Under the pieces are notes generated by a model, which was not told the origin of the DNA, ran no database searches, and saw only the letters and a program-made list of their open reading frames with translations. DNA of 64,000 bases from Actinorugispora endophytica (lineage in GTDB: Bacteria; Actinomycetota; Actinomycetes; Streptosporangiales; Streptosporangiaceae): assembly GCF_004363075.1 (NCBI RefSeq), contig NZ_SNYN01000018.1, positions 1 to 64,000 of the forward strand, written 5' to 3'. Position 1 is the stretch's first letter, and each line of letters starts with the position of its first letter. The position numbers were made by a program, and so were the translations under genes. Of this stretch, positions 45,596-56,525 are shown in pieces.

Positions 45596-46582
45596 CTAGT
45601 CCTCGCGGCGTTTGGCCCACCAGCGCAGGGCCAGGAGCTCGCCGACCACGGGCTCGGCGAGCAGGCTCACGTCCGGGTCGCCGTCGCCGGGGTAGCGCAG
45701 GCTCATCGCCGCGCCCGGGACCTCGGCGCCGACCGCGACGAACGAGCCGCCCAGCGCACCCAGGTGCTCGGCGAAGCGCTCGTCGAACCGCGAACCGGTG
45801 AACAGCAGCGCGCGGTAGTCCTGGATCGCCGCCAGGTAGCGGTCGGTGTGCGACCACTCCCCGGTCTCGCAGGCGTGCGCGGCCAGCACCGGGCCGCGCC
45901 GCAGCGCCAGCGCGTCGAAGCGGGCCGAGGACAGCCGCTCGGCGGGTGCCACCAGCGCCAGGCCGTCGCGCCCGGCCAGCACCCCGGTGGCCTCGGGAAC
46001 CCACACGGAGGCGCGCGCCAGCAGGTCGGTGACGGCGTTGGCCGCGCGGCGCAGCGTCGCCGAGGGGGTCGCCACACCCGGTGTCGAGGCGCCCAGCCGG
46101 GCGGCCAGGACCAGCAGCAGCGCCAGCGCCTGCTGGTACGCCACGCACTCCAGGCCGCTGCCGTCCGGGTCGGCCATGAGCGGAACCACCACGTCGGCGT
46201 AGCGGGCCTCGGGCGACTCGGGCTCGTCGGTCAGCACGATGATCGCCGAGGAGCGCGCGTAGCGTTCGAGCGCCTCGCACAGCTCTCTCCGCCCGCTGCC
46301 CAGCGCCACCGCCACCACCAGCGTGTCGGGCCCGCCGGGGGTGGAGAACGCCGCGGTCGCGGACTCGGCCGAGGCGCCCAGTCCCGCGCGGCGCATCCGC
46401 CCGGCGGCGGCCTGGCAGGCGTAGTACCCGGCGCCCACCCCCAGCAGCACGATCGCCGCGGGCTCGTCCGCCATGAGAGAGGGCAGCGCCGCGTAGGGGT
46501 CGCGGCGGGGCAGTTGGTCGGCCAGCCGGGTCAGGGCGGCGGCCTTGCCCGACAGCTCGGCGACGAGTCGCTTGGCGGTCAC
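45596..46582 (-). CDS. SIS-domain sugar-phosphate binding protein
   Basis: A 328-residue protein with two SIS (sugar isomerase) lobes: [22 protein letters not shown] and [49 protein letters not shown], then a second half with [19 protein letters not shown]. It resembles GlmS isomerase-domain and AgaS-type proteins. No glutaminase domain is present. GTG 46582 follows GGAG. It is the only gene on the minus strand between the his/ABC and trp segments. Confidence 0.8.
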   Translation of the reverse strand: MTAKRLVAELSGKAAALTRLADQLPRRDPYAALPSLMADEPAAIVLLGVGAGYYACQAAAGRMRRAGLGASAESATAAFSTPGGPDTLVVAVALGSGRRELCEALERYARSSAIIVLTDEPESPEARYADVVVPLMADPDGSGLECVAYQQALALLLVLAARLGASTPGVATPSATLRRAANAVTDLLARASVWVPEATGVLAGRDGLALVAPAERLSSARFDALALRRGPVLAAHACETGEWSHTDRYLAAIQDYRALLFTGSRFDERFAEHLGALGGSFVAVGAEVPGAAMSLRYPGDGDPDVSLLAEPVVGELLALRWWAKRRED

Positions 46583-46746
46583 GGCTCTCCGATCTCTGGT
46601 TTCTCTCGCCGATCGCGAACGAACCCACCTTAGATCGTCGGTGCGGAGCCGTCGTCCGGCGGGACGCGGAGGGCCCGGCGGGACCTCCGCGCCGGAGGGC
46701 CCGTCCTGATGCGCGCCCGTGCCGGGGCGGCCGTAGGCTTGCGGAC

Positions 46747-47097
46747 ATGAGCACGAGCCCTCCCGACCTGGCCCCCGACATCGCCGCACGACTCAAGCGC
46801 ACCCCCGACGGGCTGGTGCCCGCCATCGTGCAGCAGCACGACACCGGGGAGGTCCTCATGCTCGCCTGGATGGACGACGAGGCGCTGCGCCGCACCCTGG
46901 CCACACGGGCCGCCACCTACTGGTCGCGCAGCCGCGGCGAGTACTGGGTGAAGGGCGCCACCTCCGGCAACACCCAGCGGGTCGTCTCCGTCGCCCTGGA
47001 CTGCGACGGCGACACCCTGCTGGTCGGGGTGGACCAGAGCGGCGCGGCCTGCCACACCGGCGCGCGGACCTGCTTCGACGAGGACCGGCTGCTGTGA
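46747..47097 (+). CDS. hisI: Phosphoribosyl-AMP cyclohydrolase
   Basis: A 116-residue HisI. The core is [56 protein letters not shown], with zinc ligands in [27 protein letters not shown]. It opens the purine ring of phosphoribosyl-AMP. It is separated from the main his operon by the ABC exporter and SIS genes and coupled to the next gene by a 4-bp overlap. Confidence 0.95.
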   Translation: MSTSPPDLAPDIAARLKRTPDGLVPAIVQQHDTGEVLMLAWMDDEALRRTLATRAATYWSRSRGEYWVKGATSGNTQRVVSVALDCDGDTLLVGVDQSGAACHTGARTCFDEDRLL

Positions 47098-47717
47098 GCC
47101 CCGCGACCGCCGTCGGGGAGCCCCCCGTGCGCCGCCGGGAGTACGCGGCCGCGCTCGCGCTCACCGCGGCCGGGGCCACCGCGCTGCTCGCCGCCTCGGC
47201 GCGGACCTGGGCGAGCGCCGAGGTGGCGACGGGCGGCGGGCTCGCGCCCGTTCCCGTCGAGCTGCCCGCCGCGGCGGTCGCCCCGGTCGCCTCGGCGCTG
47301 GGCTGGGCGGGTCTGGCCGCGCTGGCCGCGCTGTTCGCGACGAAGGGCCTGGCCCGCCGGGCCGTGGGCCTGCTGGTGGCGCTCATGGGAGCGGGCGCGC
47401 TGGCCGGCGTCGCCGTCGGCACCCGGCCCCCGGCACTGGCGGCCGCGGCCGAGCGGGCGGCCACCGCCGAGGGCGCCGTGGGCCCCGTCGCCCTGGCCGC
47501 GGCCTGGCCGGTACTGGCCGCCGCGGGCGCGGTGCTGCTGTTCGCCGGGGGAGTGCTCACCCTGCTCAGGGGTACCGCGTGGCCCACGATGAGCAGCCGG
47601 TACGATCGCCACAGCGCCCCGCGCGCGACCCGCGCCGACGATCCCGCCGAGCTGTGGAAGTCGCTCGACAGCGGGGCGGACCCCACTGATGAGAACGCAG
47701 ATCCGAAGGAGCGTTGA
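47094..47717 (+). CDS. TIGR02234 Trp-associated membrane protein
   Basis: A 207-residue protein with four hydrophobic helices and the family feature [11 protein letters not shown] near the start. Members lie in actinobacterial trp loci, usually after trpE, and their function is unknown. Here it directly overlaps hisI (GTGA); no trpE lies between. Its stop overlaps the next gene. Confidence 0.85.
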   Translation: MSPATAVGEPPVRRREYAAALALTAAGATALLAASARTWASAEVATGGGLAPVPVELPAAAVAPVASALGWAGLAALAALFATKGLARRAVGLLVALMGAGALAGVAVGTRPPALAAAAERAATAEGAVGPVALAAAWPVLAAAGAVLLFAGGVLTLLRGTAWPTMSSRYDRHSAPRATRADDPAELWKSLDSGADPTDENADPKER

Positions 47718-48016
47718 TGGCCGAGGAGCACCACGATGACCACGGCAACACCCTGTCCGCCTGGTTCCTGACCGCTTCCTGGATCGTGGTCTGGGCCGTG
47801 GCCGGGGCCGCGATCATCGCAGGCCAGAACCTCGTCACCTGGACGGTGGTCGCCCTGGTGGCCAGCGTCGCCTGCGCCGCGGTGGCGGGCGTGATGAAGA
47901 AGGCCGGCATGGGCCGCAAGGCGCCGCGCCCGGTCCCGATGACCCGTGAGGAGTACGAGGCCCTGCTGGCGTCCGCGCCGGTCGAGGACGCCCCCGCCAA
48001 GGCCACGGCTGCGTAA
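47717..48016 (+). CDS. Small Trp-locus membrane protein (HHDDHG-start family)
   Basis: A 99-residue protein starting [30 protein letters not shown]. It has two helices and a C-terminal PVPMTREEYEALLASAP. It belongs to a small conserved actinobacterial family between TIGR02234 and trpC (probably the DUF6704 type). ATG 47717 overlaps the upstream stop, and AAGGAG precedes it. Confidence 0.78.
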   Translation: MAEEHHDDHGNTLSAWFLTASWIVVWAVAGAAIIAGQNLVTWTVVALVASVACAAVAGVMKKAGMGRKAPRPVPMTREEYEALLASAPVEDAPAKATAA

Positions 48017-48245
48017 CGGATCGGCCCCCGGCCCTGGTCCGGGGGCCCGTGCGGTGAGTAGATTGTGAGCTGACCGGTCATGGCCGTTCAGGCTGGATAT
48101 CGCATTCACTGGAAAATCTGGCATGATTCGGTCTGCCCGCGACGCATGTGGAGTCGTGTTCCCAACCGTGAACCCCGTTGGTCGTTCTGCCCCCGGGCCG
48201 CGGCGCACCCTCTTTTGACCCGTCGTAAGGAAAGACGTACCGACT

Positions 48246-48602
48246 ATGAGCTATGGTCCGCCCTCCGGCCCGCACAACCCCGGCGGCTACGGCCCGCCGC
48301 CCCCCGGCCCCTACTCCGGCGGCCAGCCGGCCGGCCAGCCCCCCAAGAACTACCTGTGGATGAACATCCTGGGCCTGTTCGGCTGCACGGTCATCGGCAT
48401 CATCGGCCTGATCTTCGCCCTCCAGGTCAACAGCAAGTGGAGCATCGGCGACTACGCGGGCGCCGAGAGCTCGGCCAACACCGCCAAGATCATGGGCATC
48501 ATCAGCCTCATCGGCTTCATCCTGGGTGCGATCTTCTGGGTGATCTACATCGTCTTCTTCGTGGTCCTCGCCGCGTCGAGCGCGACGTACTCCACGTACT
48601 AA
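48246..48602 (+). CDS. CD225/dispanin-domain membrane protein
   Basis: A 118-residue protein. A Gly/Pro/Tyr-rich cytosolic N-terminus (MSYGPPSGPHNPGGYGPPPP) is followed by KNYLWMNILGLFGCTVIGIIGLIFALQVNSKWSIGDYAGAESSANTAKIMGIISLIG. This is the CD225 pattern: intramembrane helix, VNSKW loop, then a second helix. The function in bacteria is unknown. It precedes a DUF2752 gene by 4 bp. Confidence 0.85.
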   Translation: MSYGPPSGPHNPGGYGPPPPGPYSGGQPAGQPPKNYLWMNILGLFGCTVIGIIGLIFALQVNSKWSIGDYAGAESSANTAKIMGIISLIGFILGAIFWVIYIVFFVVLAASSATYSTY

Positions 48603-48606
48603 GGAC

Positions 48607-49056
48607 ATGGCCGACTCATCGGTTCTGGCGCGACTACGGCGCCGCCTGCATCCCGCGGCGGCGCCGTTGGCGTTGGGCGCGCTGGGAGTGGCGGGCCTGG
48701 TGGTCGTGCACTTCGTCGACCCCAACGAGCCGGGGCACTACCCGACCTGCCCCTGGCTGGCGCTCACCGGGACGTACTGCCCCGGCTGCGGTTCGACCCG
48801 CGCCGTGCACGCTCTGACCAGCCTCGACATCGTCGGCGCGGCCCAGATGAACATCTTCCTGGTGGCCGCGCTCCCGTTCCTGGCGTGGGCCTACGCGCGC
48901 TGGGTGTACGGGTCCTTCCGGCCCCCGGCCCGGCCCCCGAGGCTCGTGCACCCGTTCTGGCTGTGGTCGCTGCTCGCCGGGATCGTGGGTTTCTGGATCG
49001 CGCGCAACCTCCCCTTCGGGGCGTTCCTGGCCCCCGGCGGAGCGCTGCCGACCTAG
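48607..49056 (+). CDS. DUF2752 membrane protein
   Basis: A 149-residue protein with three helices and the DUF2752 core [30 protein letters not shown], which has a Cys-Pro-Gly-Cys-Gly motif. It occurs often beside CD225 and trp genes in actinomycetes. The role is unknown; the Cys pair suggests metal or redox chemistry at the membrane. Confidence 0.87.
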   Translation: MADSSVLARLRRRLHPAAAPLALGALGVAGLVVVHFVDPNEPGHYPTCPWLALTGTYCPGCGSTRAVHALTSLDIVGAAQMNIFLVAALPFLAWAYARWVYGSFRPPARPPRLVHPFWLWSLLAGIVGFWIARNLPFGAFLAPGGALPT

Positions 49057-49071
49057 GGCCCGCAGGGGTTT

Positions 49072-49141
49072 CCCCGCTGATCTTGACCTTTCCGGGGTCT
49101 CGGAAGCGGTCGAGACCCCGGAAAGGTCAAGATCAGCGGGG
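49072..49141. terminator. Perfect 31-bp stem palindrome
   Basis: CCCCGCTGATCTTGACCTTT... at 49072-49102 pairs perfectly with 49111-49141 around loop GAAGCGGT. This is the most regular member of the palindrome family also found at 15478, 34632 and 59375. It lies 15 bp after the DUF2752 stop. Confidence 0.85.
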
Positions 49142-49270
49142 GGACGGACATCGGGGCGTTGTGCGGAGCCGGTGACCAGGGTCCCACCAGGGGTGGATAC
49201 GATCGGTGTGCACGATGGGAGTGAGCACTCTCACCCCAACCAGCCGACCATCAAGAGGGGGCCCTCTCAC

Positions 49271-50077
49271 GTGAGCGTGCTCGACGAGATTCTCGACGGA
49301 GTGCGCGCGGACCTCGCTGACCGGCAGGCCGCCACACCCCTGGACCAGCTCAAGGAGCGGGCGGCGACCCTGCCGTGGCCCAAGGACGTGGTCGCGGCGC
49401 TGCGCAGCCCGGGGGTCCAGGTCATCGCCGAGGTGAAGCGCTCCAGCCCGTCCAAGGGCGCGCTCGCCGCGATCGCCGACCCCGCCGCGCTGGCCCGCGA
49501 CTACGCGGACGGCGGCGCCTGCCTCATCAGCGTCCTGACCGAGCGGCGCCGCTTCGGCGGAAGCCTCGACGACCTGGCGGCCGTGCGCGCCGCCGTGGAG
49601 ACGCCGCTGCTGCGCAAGGACTTCGTGGTCAGCTCCTACCAGCTGTGGGAGGCGCGCGTCCACGGCGCCGACGCCGTCCTGCTGATCGTCGCGGCCCTGG
49701 AGCAGGCCGCGCTGGTCTCCCTGGTGGAGCGCGCCGAGTCCCTCGGGCTCACCCCGCTGGTCGAGACGCACACCGCCGAGGAGGTCGAGCGCGCCCTCGA
49801 CGCCGGGGCCACCGTCATCGGCGTCAACGCCCGCGACCTCAAGACCCTCAAGGTCGACCGGGACACCTTCGCGCGCCTGGCGCCGCTGATCCCCGACGAC
49901 AGGATCAGGGTCGCCGAGTCCGGGGTGCGCGGTCCGCACGACCTGCTCGCCTACGCGAGCTCCGGAGCGGACGCGGTCCTGGTCGGCGAGAGCCTGGTGA
50001 TGGGGCGCGACCCGCGCGGAGCCGTCGCCGACCTCGTCACCGCGGGCGCCCACCCGGCGCTGCGGGACAGGCACTGA
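49271..50077 (+). CDS. trpC: Indole-3-glycerol phosphate synthase
   Basis: A 268-residue stand-alone TrpC barrel: [89 protein letters not shown] and [12 protein letters not shown] hold the catalytic Lys and Glu residues. The GTG at 49271 fits the conserved MSVLDEI start. A 19-codon frame (49215-49274) ends over this start but contains no Trp codon. GAGGG-GG-CCCTC just before the start could mask the ribosome site. Confidence 0.96.
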   Translation: MSVLDEILDGVRADLADRQAATPLDQLKERAATLPWPKDVVAALRSPGVQVIAEVKRSSPSKGALAAIADPAALARDYADGGACLISVLTERRRFGGSLDDLAAVRAAVETPLLRKDFVVSSYQLWEARVHGADAVLLIVAALEQAALVSLVERAESLGLTPLVETHTAEEVERALDAGATVIGVNARDLKTLKVDRDTFARLAPLIPDDRIRVAESGVRGPHDLLAYASSGADAVLVGESLVMGRDPRGAVADLVTAGAHPALRDRH

Positions 50078-50079
50078 CC

Positions 50080-50133
50080 GTGCGCGCGCTCCGGACCACG
50101 CGAACCGCCGTCCTGACCGGGCGATGGTCCTAG
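50080..50133 (+). CDS. Possible 17-residue trp leader peptide (trpX/trpM position)
   Basis: A GTG 2 bp after the trpC stop opens an 18-codon frame, VRALRTTRTAVLTGRWS then stop, with its single Trp codon two positions before the stop. It is followed at once by the hairpins at 50133-50232. Streptomyces carry a small ORF at this place between trpC and trpB. No separate ribosome site is seen, so translation would depend on trpC coupling. Confidence 0.45.
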   Translation: MRALRTTRTAVLTGRWS

Positions 50134-50232
50134 GGAACCCGCGGGGGCTCTGAGAAGGAGACCGCGGGTTCCCGGCGCCGTGCCGTGACCTGAACCTTCA
50201 CTTCGCGCGCCGCGCCAGTTCGCGCGGCTTTT
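50133..50232 (+). promoter_or_regulatory. Attenuator-like hairpin pair upstream of trpB
   Basis: GGGAACCCGCGG (50133-50144) pairs perfectly with CCGCGGGTTCCC (50162-50173). A second hairpin CCGCGC-CAGTTC-GCGCGG (50210-50227) is followed by CTTTT, a rare U-tract here, directly before the trpB ribosome site. With the leader-like ORF this looks like transcription attenuation of trpBA. Confidence 0.55.
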
Positions 50233-50245
50233 GGAGATCCTGCAG

Positions 50246-51477
<1,232 letters not shown>

Positions 51478-51481
<4 letters not shown>

Positions 51482-52290
51482 CCACCCTGCAGAGCAAGCT
51501 CGCCGAGGCCCGGTCCCAGGGGCGGGCCGCGCTGATCGGCTACCTGCCCGCGGGCTTCCCCGACGTCGAGTCCTCCGTCCGGGTCGTCCAGGCGATGGTC
51601 GACGGCGGCTGCGACGTCATCGAGGTCGGCCTACCCTACTCCGACCCCACCATGGACGGCCCCACCATCCAGAGGGCCGCGGGCATGGCGCTGGAGGCGG
51701 GCACCACGCCCAAGGACGTCCTCGCGGTCGTGCGGGCCACCGCCGCCACCGGCGCGGCGGCCCTGGTCATGTCGTACTGGAACCCCATCGAGCGGTACGG
51801 CGTGGAGGCCTTCGCCGCGGACATGGCCGACGCCGGGGGCTCGGGGGTCATCACCCCCGACCTCATCCCCGAGGAGGCGGGGCCCTGGATCGCCGCCAGC
51901 GACGCCGCGGGGCTGGACCGGATCTTCCTGGTCGCGCCCTCCTCCACGGACGCCCGCCTCAAGCTGACCTGCGACGCCTCGCGCGGGTTCGTGTACGCGG
52001 CCTCGCTGATGGGGGTCACCGGCACCCGCGCCAAGGTCTCGGGGACGGCCGAGCGGCTCGTGGAGCGCACCCGCGAGGCCACCCGCGACAGCGGGCTGCC
52101 GGTCTGCGTGGGCCTGGGCATCTCCAACGGGGCCCAGGCCGCGGAGGTCGCGGCCTACGCCGACGGCGTCATCGTCGGGGCGGGATTCTGCCAGCGGGTC
52201 CTGGACGCCCCCGACCTGGAGAGCGGCCTGGACGCGGTCCGCGCGTTCGCCGCCGAGCTCGGGGAGGGCGTGCGGGCGGCGGCTCGGTGA
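51478..52290 (+). CDS. trpA: Tryptophan synthase alpha chain
   Basis: A 270-residue barrel. Catalytic Glu is in [22 protein letters not shown] and Asp in the same segment; [16 protein letters not shown] and [31 protein letters not shown] form the phosphate site. It releases indole to TrpB. ATG overlaps the trpB stop. Confidence 0.97.
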
Positions 52291-52323
52291 GAATCGGGTG
52301 AGATTCGGCGCCCGAAGACCTCC

Positions 52324-52357
52324 CGGTAGCCCTCCGACCGCGATCGGGGGGCTACCG
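52324..52357 (+). terminator. Hairpin after trpA
   Basis: CGGTAGCCC and GGGCTACCG with partly paired inner sequence, 34 bp after the trpA stop. Confidence 0.65.
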
Positions 52358-52493
52358 TGCTGTTGGACCGACTGCGATCGCACCGCGATCCATCCCCGAA
52401 ACAAATGTGATCGCGCCGCTACGCGCAGTAGGCTCTGTGTCGTTCGGGTGGCCCCCGCAGGCAGGCGGGGCACGTCAAGGCTCGGGGAGAGGC

Positions 52494-53042
52494 ATGTCGA
52501 CGGACACCGAAGAGAACACCGGGCGGGACCGCGAGCTCCGACAGCGGCCCGCCACCCGGTGGGAGACCGTCCAGCCGTGGGCGACCCTGGCCGCGCGCCT
52601 GGCCCTGGCCGGGGTGGTCGGATACGCCGGGTACACCAAGGTGATCGTGCCCGCCCTGTCCGTGCAGTCGGTGCAGGCGTACCAGCTCTTCGGCGACGAC
52701 GTGAGCCGGTTCATCGGCTACACCCTGCCGCTGTTCGAGATCGCGCTGGCGCTGCTGCTCGTCCTGGGCCTGGCCACCCGCCTCACCGGGATCGTCGGGG
52801 CCCTGCTCATGGGAGTCTTCATCGCGGGCATCGCCTCGGCGTGGGCGCGCGGGCTGAACATCGACTGCGGCTGCTTCGGCACCGGCGGGCCGGTGGCCGA
52901 GGGGGAGACCGCCTACGGCCTGGACATCGCGCGCGACCTCGGCTTCATGGCGCTGGGCCTGTTCGTCGCGGTCTGGCCGCGCTCGCCCTTCTCGGTCGAC
53001 CGGGTCCTTGGCCTCTACCCGGGCCGGGACCAGCGGCGGTAG
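52494..53042 (+). CDS. DoxX/MauE-family membrane protein
   Basis: A 182-residue protein with four helices (about 30-52, 75-93, 98-118 and 140-160). The motif LNIDCGCFGTGG gives Cys125 and Cys127, the redox pair typical of MauE/DoxX proteins that pass electrons to periplasmic thioredoxins. It lies 141 bp before a membrane DsbA gene, so the two probably form a disulfide exchange pair. Confidence 0.87.
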   Translation: MSTDTEENTGRDRELRQRPATRWETVQPWATLAARLALAGVVGYAGYTKVIVPALSVQSVQAYQLFGDDVSRFIGYTLPLFEIALALLLVLGLATRLTGIVGALLMGVFIAGIASAWARGLNIDCGCFGTGGPVAEGETAYGLDIARDLGFMALGLFVAVWPRSPFSVDRVLGLYPGRDQRR

Positions 53043-53183
53043 AACTTCACCGGGCCGCCGCCGGCAGGGCGCGGACCGGTCCTCTCGGGGCTCCGCGGCG
53101 CGGGGCGCCGTCCCACGGCCGCGCCCCCGCGCCGGAGGAGCCGGCCACAACAACGGATCCAACGAGGAAATGGTGATCGGCTG

Positions 53184-54203
53184 ATGAGCAAGGCGTCGCG
53201 GAAGGCCAATCGCGAGCGGCTCAGGCAGGAACGGATCAAGGAGCAGAAGCGGGCCAAACGCAACAAGCTCCTGGCCGTCATCGGCGCGGCCGTCGCCGTC
53301 GTCGCCCTCGTCGTGGGCGGCGGTTACCTCGTCATGCGGCTCCAGGAGGGGAGCAGCTCGGGGTTCGAGGGCGCGACGGCGCCCCAGACGCTGCAGCAGG
53401 ACGGCAGCGTCGTCATGGCCGCCGACGGGGCGCGGGCCCCCGTCGTGGAGGTCTACGCGGACTACCAGTGCCCCGCCTGCCGGAACTTCGAGCAGACCAA
53501 CTCCGACACCCTCAAGCAGCTGGCCGCCGACGGCAGGGCCATCGTGCACCTGCGACCCGTGAGCATCTTCGCGGCCCAGCCCGACCCGATCAGCAGCAAC
53601 TCGCTGCGCGGGGGCGCCGCGGCCCGGGCGGCGGCCGACCACGGCAGGTTCGTCGAGTACAACGACGTCCTCTTCGAGAACCAGCCGGCCGAGGGCTCCG
53701 AGGGCTTCTCCGTCGAGGACCTCACCGCCTGGGGCGAGGAGGTCGGCATCACCGACCCGGCGTTCGCCGAGCGGGTGGCCGCCGAGGACGCGGTCGTCGA
53801 GAAGTTCGTCACGGACTACTACCCTGAACTGGCGGCGAAGGCGCAGGCCGACATCCCCGACCGCGTCCAGACGATGCGGTTGGCCGAACTGATGGAGTGG
53901 GGGAGTGACAACGGCGTGGACGCCACCTTCCTGGACGACACCTACGTCGGGGAGCTCCTCGACGCCACCGCCGCGGTGAACGCCAAGTACTCCGAGGGCG
54001 ACAACGCCTTCGCGGGAACCCCGTCCGTCTACGTCAACGGGGTGCTCATGGGCAACGAGGCGTACACCGTGAACGGGCTCGTCCAGGCGGTCGAGGACGC
54101 GGAGGCCGGGGAACCCGACACCCTCCCGGTCGCGGGGGACGACTCCATGGCGCCCGCCGAATCGCCCTCCTCCTCACCATCCAAGGAAAATCCGGACGAA
54201 TGA
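53184..54203 (+). CDS. Membrane-anchored DsbA-like thiol oxidoreductase
   Basis: A 339-residue protein. A basic cytosolic N-terminus and one helix (about 29-51) place a thioredoxin-fold domain outside. The active site is Cys96-Pro-Ala-Cys99 in YADYQCPACRNFEQ, and the cis-Pro loop is GTPSVYVNG. A helical insert lies between, and a Ser/Pro-rich tail ends the protein. It probably forms or isomerises disulfides in exported proteins. Its stop overlaps lgt. Confidence 0.9.
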   Translation: MSKASRKANRERLRQERIKEQKRAKRNKLLAVIGAAVAVVALVVGGGYLVMRLQEGSSSGFEGATAPQTLQQDGSVVMAADGARAPVVEVYADYQCPACRNFEQTNSDTLKQLAADGRAIVHLRPVSIFAAQPDPISSNSLRGGAAARAAADHGRFVEYNDVLFENQPAEGSEGFSVEDLTAWGEEVGITDPAFAERVAAEDAVVEKFVTDYYPELAAKAQADIPDRVQTMRLAELMEWGSDNGVDATFLDDTYVGELLDATAAVNAKYSEGDNAFAGTPSVYVNGVLMGNEAYTVNGLVQAVEDAEAGEPDTLPVAGDDSMAPAESPSSSPSKENPDE

Positions 54204-55276
54204 CGATTCCGTTGAGCACCACCGCGGGCGCGGCCGACACCGGCCGCGCCCTCGCGGCTATTCCCAGCCCGGGCATGAGCGTCATCGAGCTGGGGCCGCT
54301 CACCATCCACTTCTACGCGTTGTGCATCCTGGCCGGGGTGGTCGCCGCGGTCTACTGGAGCGAACGGCGCTGGGCGGCCATGGGCGGCCGCCCCGGCACC
54401 ATCATGGACCTGGCGGTCCCGGCGGTGCTCCTGGGCCTCGTCGGAGGCCGCCTCTACCACGTGGTCAGCGACTACCAGCTGTACTTCGCCCCCGGCAAGG
54501 ACCCGGTCCAGGCCCTCTACATCTGGAACGGCGGCCTGGGCATCTGGGGCGCGATCCCGCTGGGCGCCCTGGGCGTGTGGTGGGTGGCGCGCCGGCGCGG
54601 GCTGTCGATGACGCAGCTGTCGTTCGCGATCGCGCCCACCATCCCGCTGGCCCAGGCGTTCGGGCGCTGGGGCAACTACTTCAACCAGGAGCTGTTCGGC
54701 GGCCCCACCGACGTGCCGTGGGCGCTGCGGGTGGAGCCCTTCGAGAACGGCGCGCTGCGCCCCGGCATGGAGGCGGGCGTCTTCACCTACCACCCGACCT
54801 TCCTGTACGAGTCGCTGTGGTGCCTGGCACTCGCGGCCCTGCTCGCCTGGCTGGGGCGGCGGTACGGTGACGCGCTGCGCGGCGGACGGCTGTTCGCGCT
54901 CTACGTCATGGGCTACTGTGTGGGACGGTTCTGGATCGAGTACATGAGGGTGGACCCCGCCAACGAGATACTCGGCTTCCGCCTCAACAACTGGACCTCC
55001 ATCCTGGTCTTCCTCGGCGCGCTGGCCTACTTCGTGTGGGCCGGGACCCGGCTCGACCGGTTCTCGTCCCGGGTGTTGCCCGAGGGCGAGGACGAGGGCA
55101 CCCAGCTGATCGGGACCGACCCGGGCGAGGAGCCGGGCACCGTGATGTCCACCGAGGCGCTCCCCGACGGGGACGCGACCGTGCGATCCGGGTCCAGGCC
55201 GCTGCGGAACGGCGACGCCGAGGACGGTGGTTCCGAGGAGCCGACGCCCCGGGAGGGCGACGAGCCGCAGGACTGA
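54200..55276 (+). CDS. lgt: Prolipoprotein diacylglyceryl transferase
   Basis: A 358-residue integral membrane enzyme with about seven helices. Signature elements are ALYIWNGGLGIWGAIPLG, the Lgt box FGRWGNYFNQELFGGPTDVPWAL and FLYESLW. It adds diacylglycerol to the lipobox Cys of lipoproteins. A charged tail of about 70 residues follows the last helix, as in other actinomycetes. It is coupled to the DsbA gene by a 4-bp overlap. Confidence 0.95.
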   Translation: MTIPLSTTAGAADTGRALAAIPSPGMSVIELGPLTIHFYALCILAGVVAAVYWSERRWAAMGGRPGTIMDLAVPAVLLGLVGGRLYHVVSDYQLYFAPGKDPVQALYIWNGGLGIWGAIPLGALGVWWVARRRGLSMTQLSFAIAPTIPLAQAFGRWGNYFNQELFGGPTDVPWALRVEPFENGALRPGMEAGVFTYHPTFLYESLWCLALAALLAWLGRRYGDALRGGRLFALYVMGYCVGRFWIEYMRVDPANEILGFRLNNWTSILVFLGALAYFVWAGTRLDRFSSRVLPEGEDEGTQLIGTDPGEEPGTVMSTEALPDGDATVRSGSRPLRNGDAEDGGSEEPTPREGDEPQD

Positions 55277-55337
55277 TCCATCACATCCCCCTCGCGGCGG
55301 CGACGCCGCGAGGGGCCCGCACCCACTGGATGAGTAC

Positions 55338-56525
55338 GTGAAGCTGCGAAACGCCGACTCCGCACAACGCGGCGCCCGCTCCGCACGCGAGGACGCGGAC
55401 AGCCGGGCCGCCGCCGGACGCCGCCCGGACGACTACGACGACCACGACCTCGACGCCGAGGACGGCTCCCGGGAGCAGCGGCCCCGGCGGGGCACCCGCT
55501 CCACGGGCGGAATCCGGCAGGGCGGGTCCGGGCGGGGAGCCGCGGGGAAGGGCGCCCGCCGGGGCGGCCGGAAGAACCCCGCGAAGAAGGCCGCCGACGC
55601 CAAGGGCGCGGAGAGCGCGCGCGCCAGGAACACGCCGCCCGGCGGCACCCGCCGCGCCGCCCGGCCCAAGCCGGGGACCGGCGCGGTCGACCAGGTCTCC
55701 CGGTTCTCCGCCTCCGCGCTGAGCAAGGTCACCGTGCTGGGCGACCGGCCCGGCCAGATGGTGTACTCCCTCGCCGAGCAGAGCCGCCGCAAACGCGGCA
55801 CCTACGTGCTGGTCGCGCTGCTGATCATGGCGGTCCTGTCGCTGCTCGCGCTGCTGGCCGTGCTCATCCTCCAGCTGGTCGCCCCCGAGGGGAGCGCCAA
55901 CCGGGACCCGGCGCCCATCGTCGCGCCGCCCGCCGGGCACAGCACCCTGCGGCCCGAGCTCTTCCACGCCCAGGACCAGCAGGACATCTTCGCCCCCATC
56001 ACCGAGCGCGCCGGGGACGCCGAACCGCTCACCCAGGAGCAGGTCTTCGGCTCGGTGCAGGAGCTCTCCCTGAGCGGCATGGACCTGTCCCTGCGGGACT
56101 CCGAGGTCACCGACACCTGCACCTCGCTGGTGTGGGGCGACGAGCTCGCCCAGAACCTGTCCACCGGCTCCTGCTCCTCCGCCGCGCGCGGGGTCTACCA
56201 GGACGCCGACGGCGAGTACGTGGCCCAGTTCACGCTGTTCGACCTCGCCGACGCCGACGCCGCGAGCACCACCCTGGAGAGCCTGGACCCGCGCGCCGAA
56301 CCCGGCTTCGTGCTGCCCATGAACGACGGGATCGACGGGCTGCACCGCGGCTACAGCCAGGCCACCGCCCAGGCCATGGGCCACTACGTCGCGGTCTTCT
56401 GGGTGGCGCGCGCCGACGGGGAGGCGCCCTCCGACGACGACTCCATGGCCACCCTCAACGTCGCCGCGATGGACGCCGCCCTGATGGTGTACGAGCAGGT
56501 CCGCGACGCGAGCGAGGAGGAGTAG
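55338..56525 (+). CDS. Hypothetical anchored protein, paralogue 1
   Basis: A 395-residue protein I do not recognise. It has a long basic, Ala/Gly/Arg-rich cytosolic part (1-165), a single strong helix (RGTYVLVALLIMAVLSLLALLAVLILQLV) and an exported domain of about 190 residues with two Cys (TDTCTSLVW and GSCSSAARG), likely a disulfide. The exported domain is related to that of the next gene (VTDTCTSLVWGDEL versus LTDNCAEAVWGPRA). GTG 55338 was chosen because earlier sequence is intergenic in character. The neighbouring DsbA could oxidise its Cys pair (inference). Confidence 0.75.
   Translation: MKLRNADSAQRGARSAREDADSRAAAGRRPDDYDDHDLDAEDGSREQRPRRGTRSTGGIRQGGSGRGAAGKGARRGGRKNPAKKAADAKGAESARARNTPPGGTRRAARPKPGTGAVDQVSRFSASALSKVTVLGDRPGQMVYSLAEQSRRKRGTYVLVALLIMAVLSLLALLAVLILQLVAPEGSANRDPAPIVAPPAGHSTLRPELFHAQDQQDIFAPITERAGDAEPLTQEQVFGSVQELSLSGMDLSLRDSEVTDTCTSLVWGDELAQNLSTGSCSSAARGVYQDADGEYVAQFTLFDLADADAASTTLESLDPRAEPGFVLPMNDGIDGLHRGYSQATAQAMGHYVAVFWVARADGEAPSDDDSMATLNVAAMDAALMVYEQVRDASEEE

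Noticed and set aside
49215-49274. A 19-codon frame before trpC as a tryptophan leader peptide
   Set aside because: It contains no Trp codon and no terminator-like hairpin lies between it and trpC.
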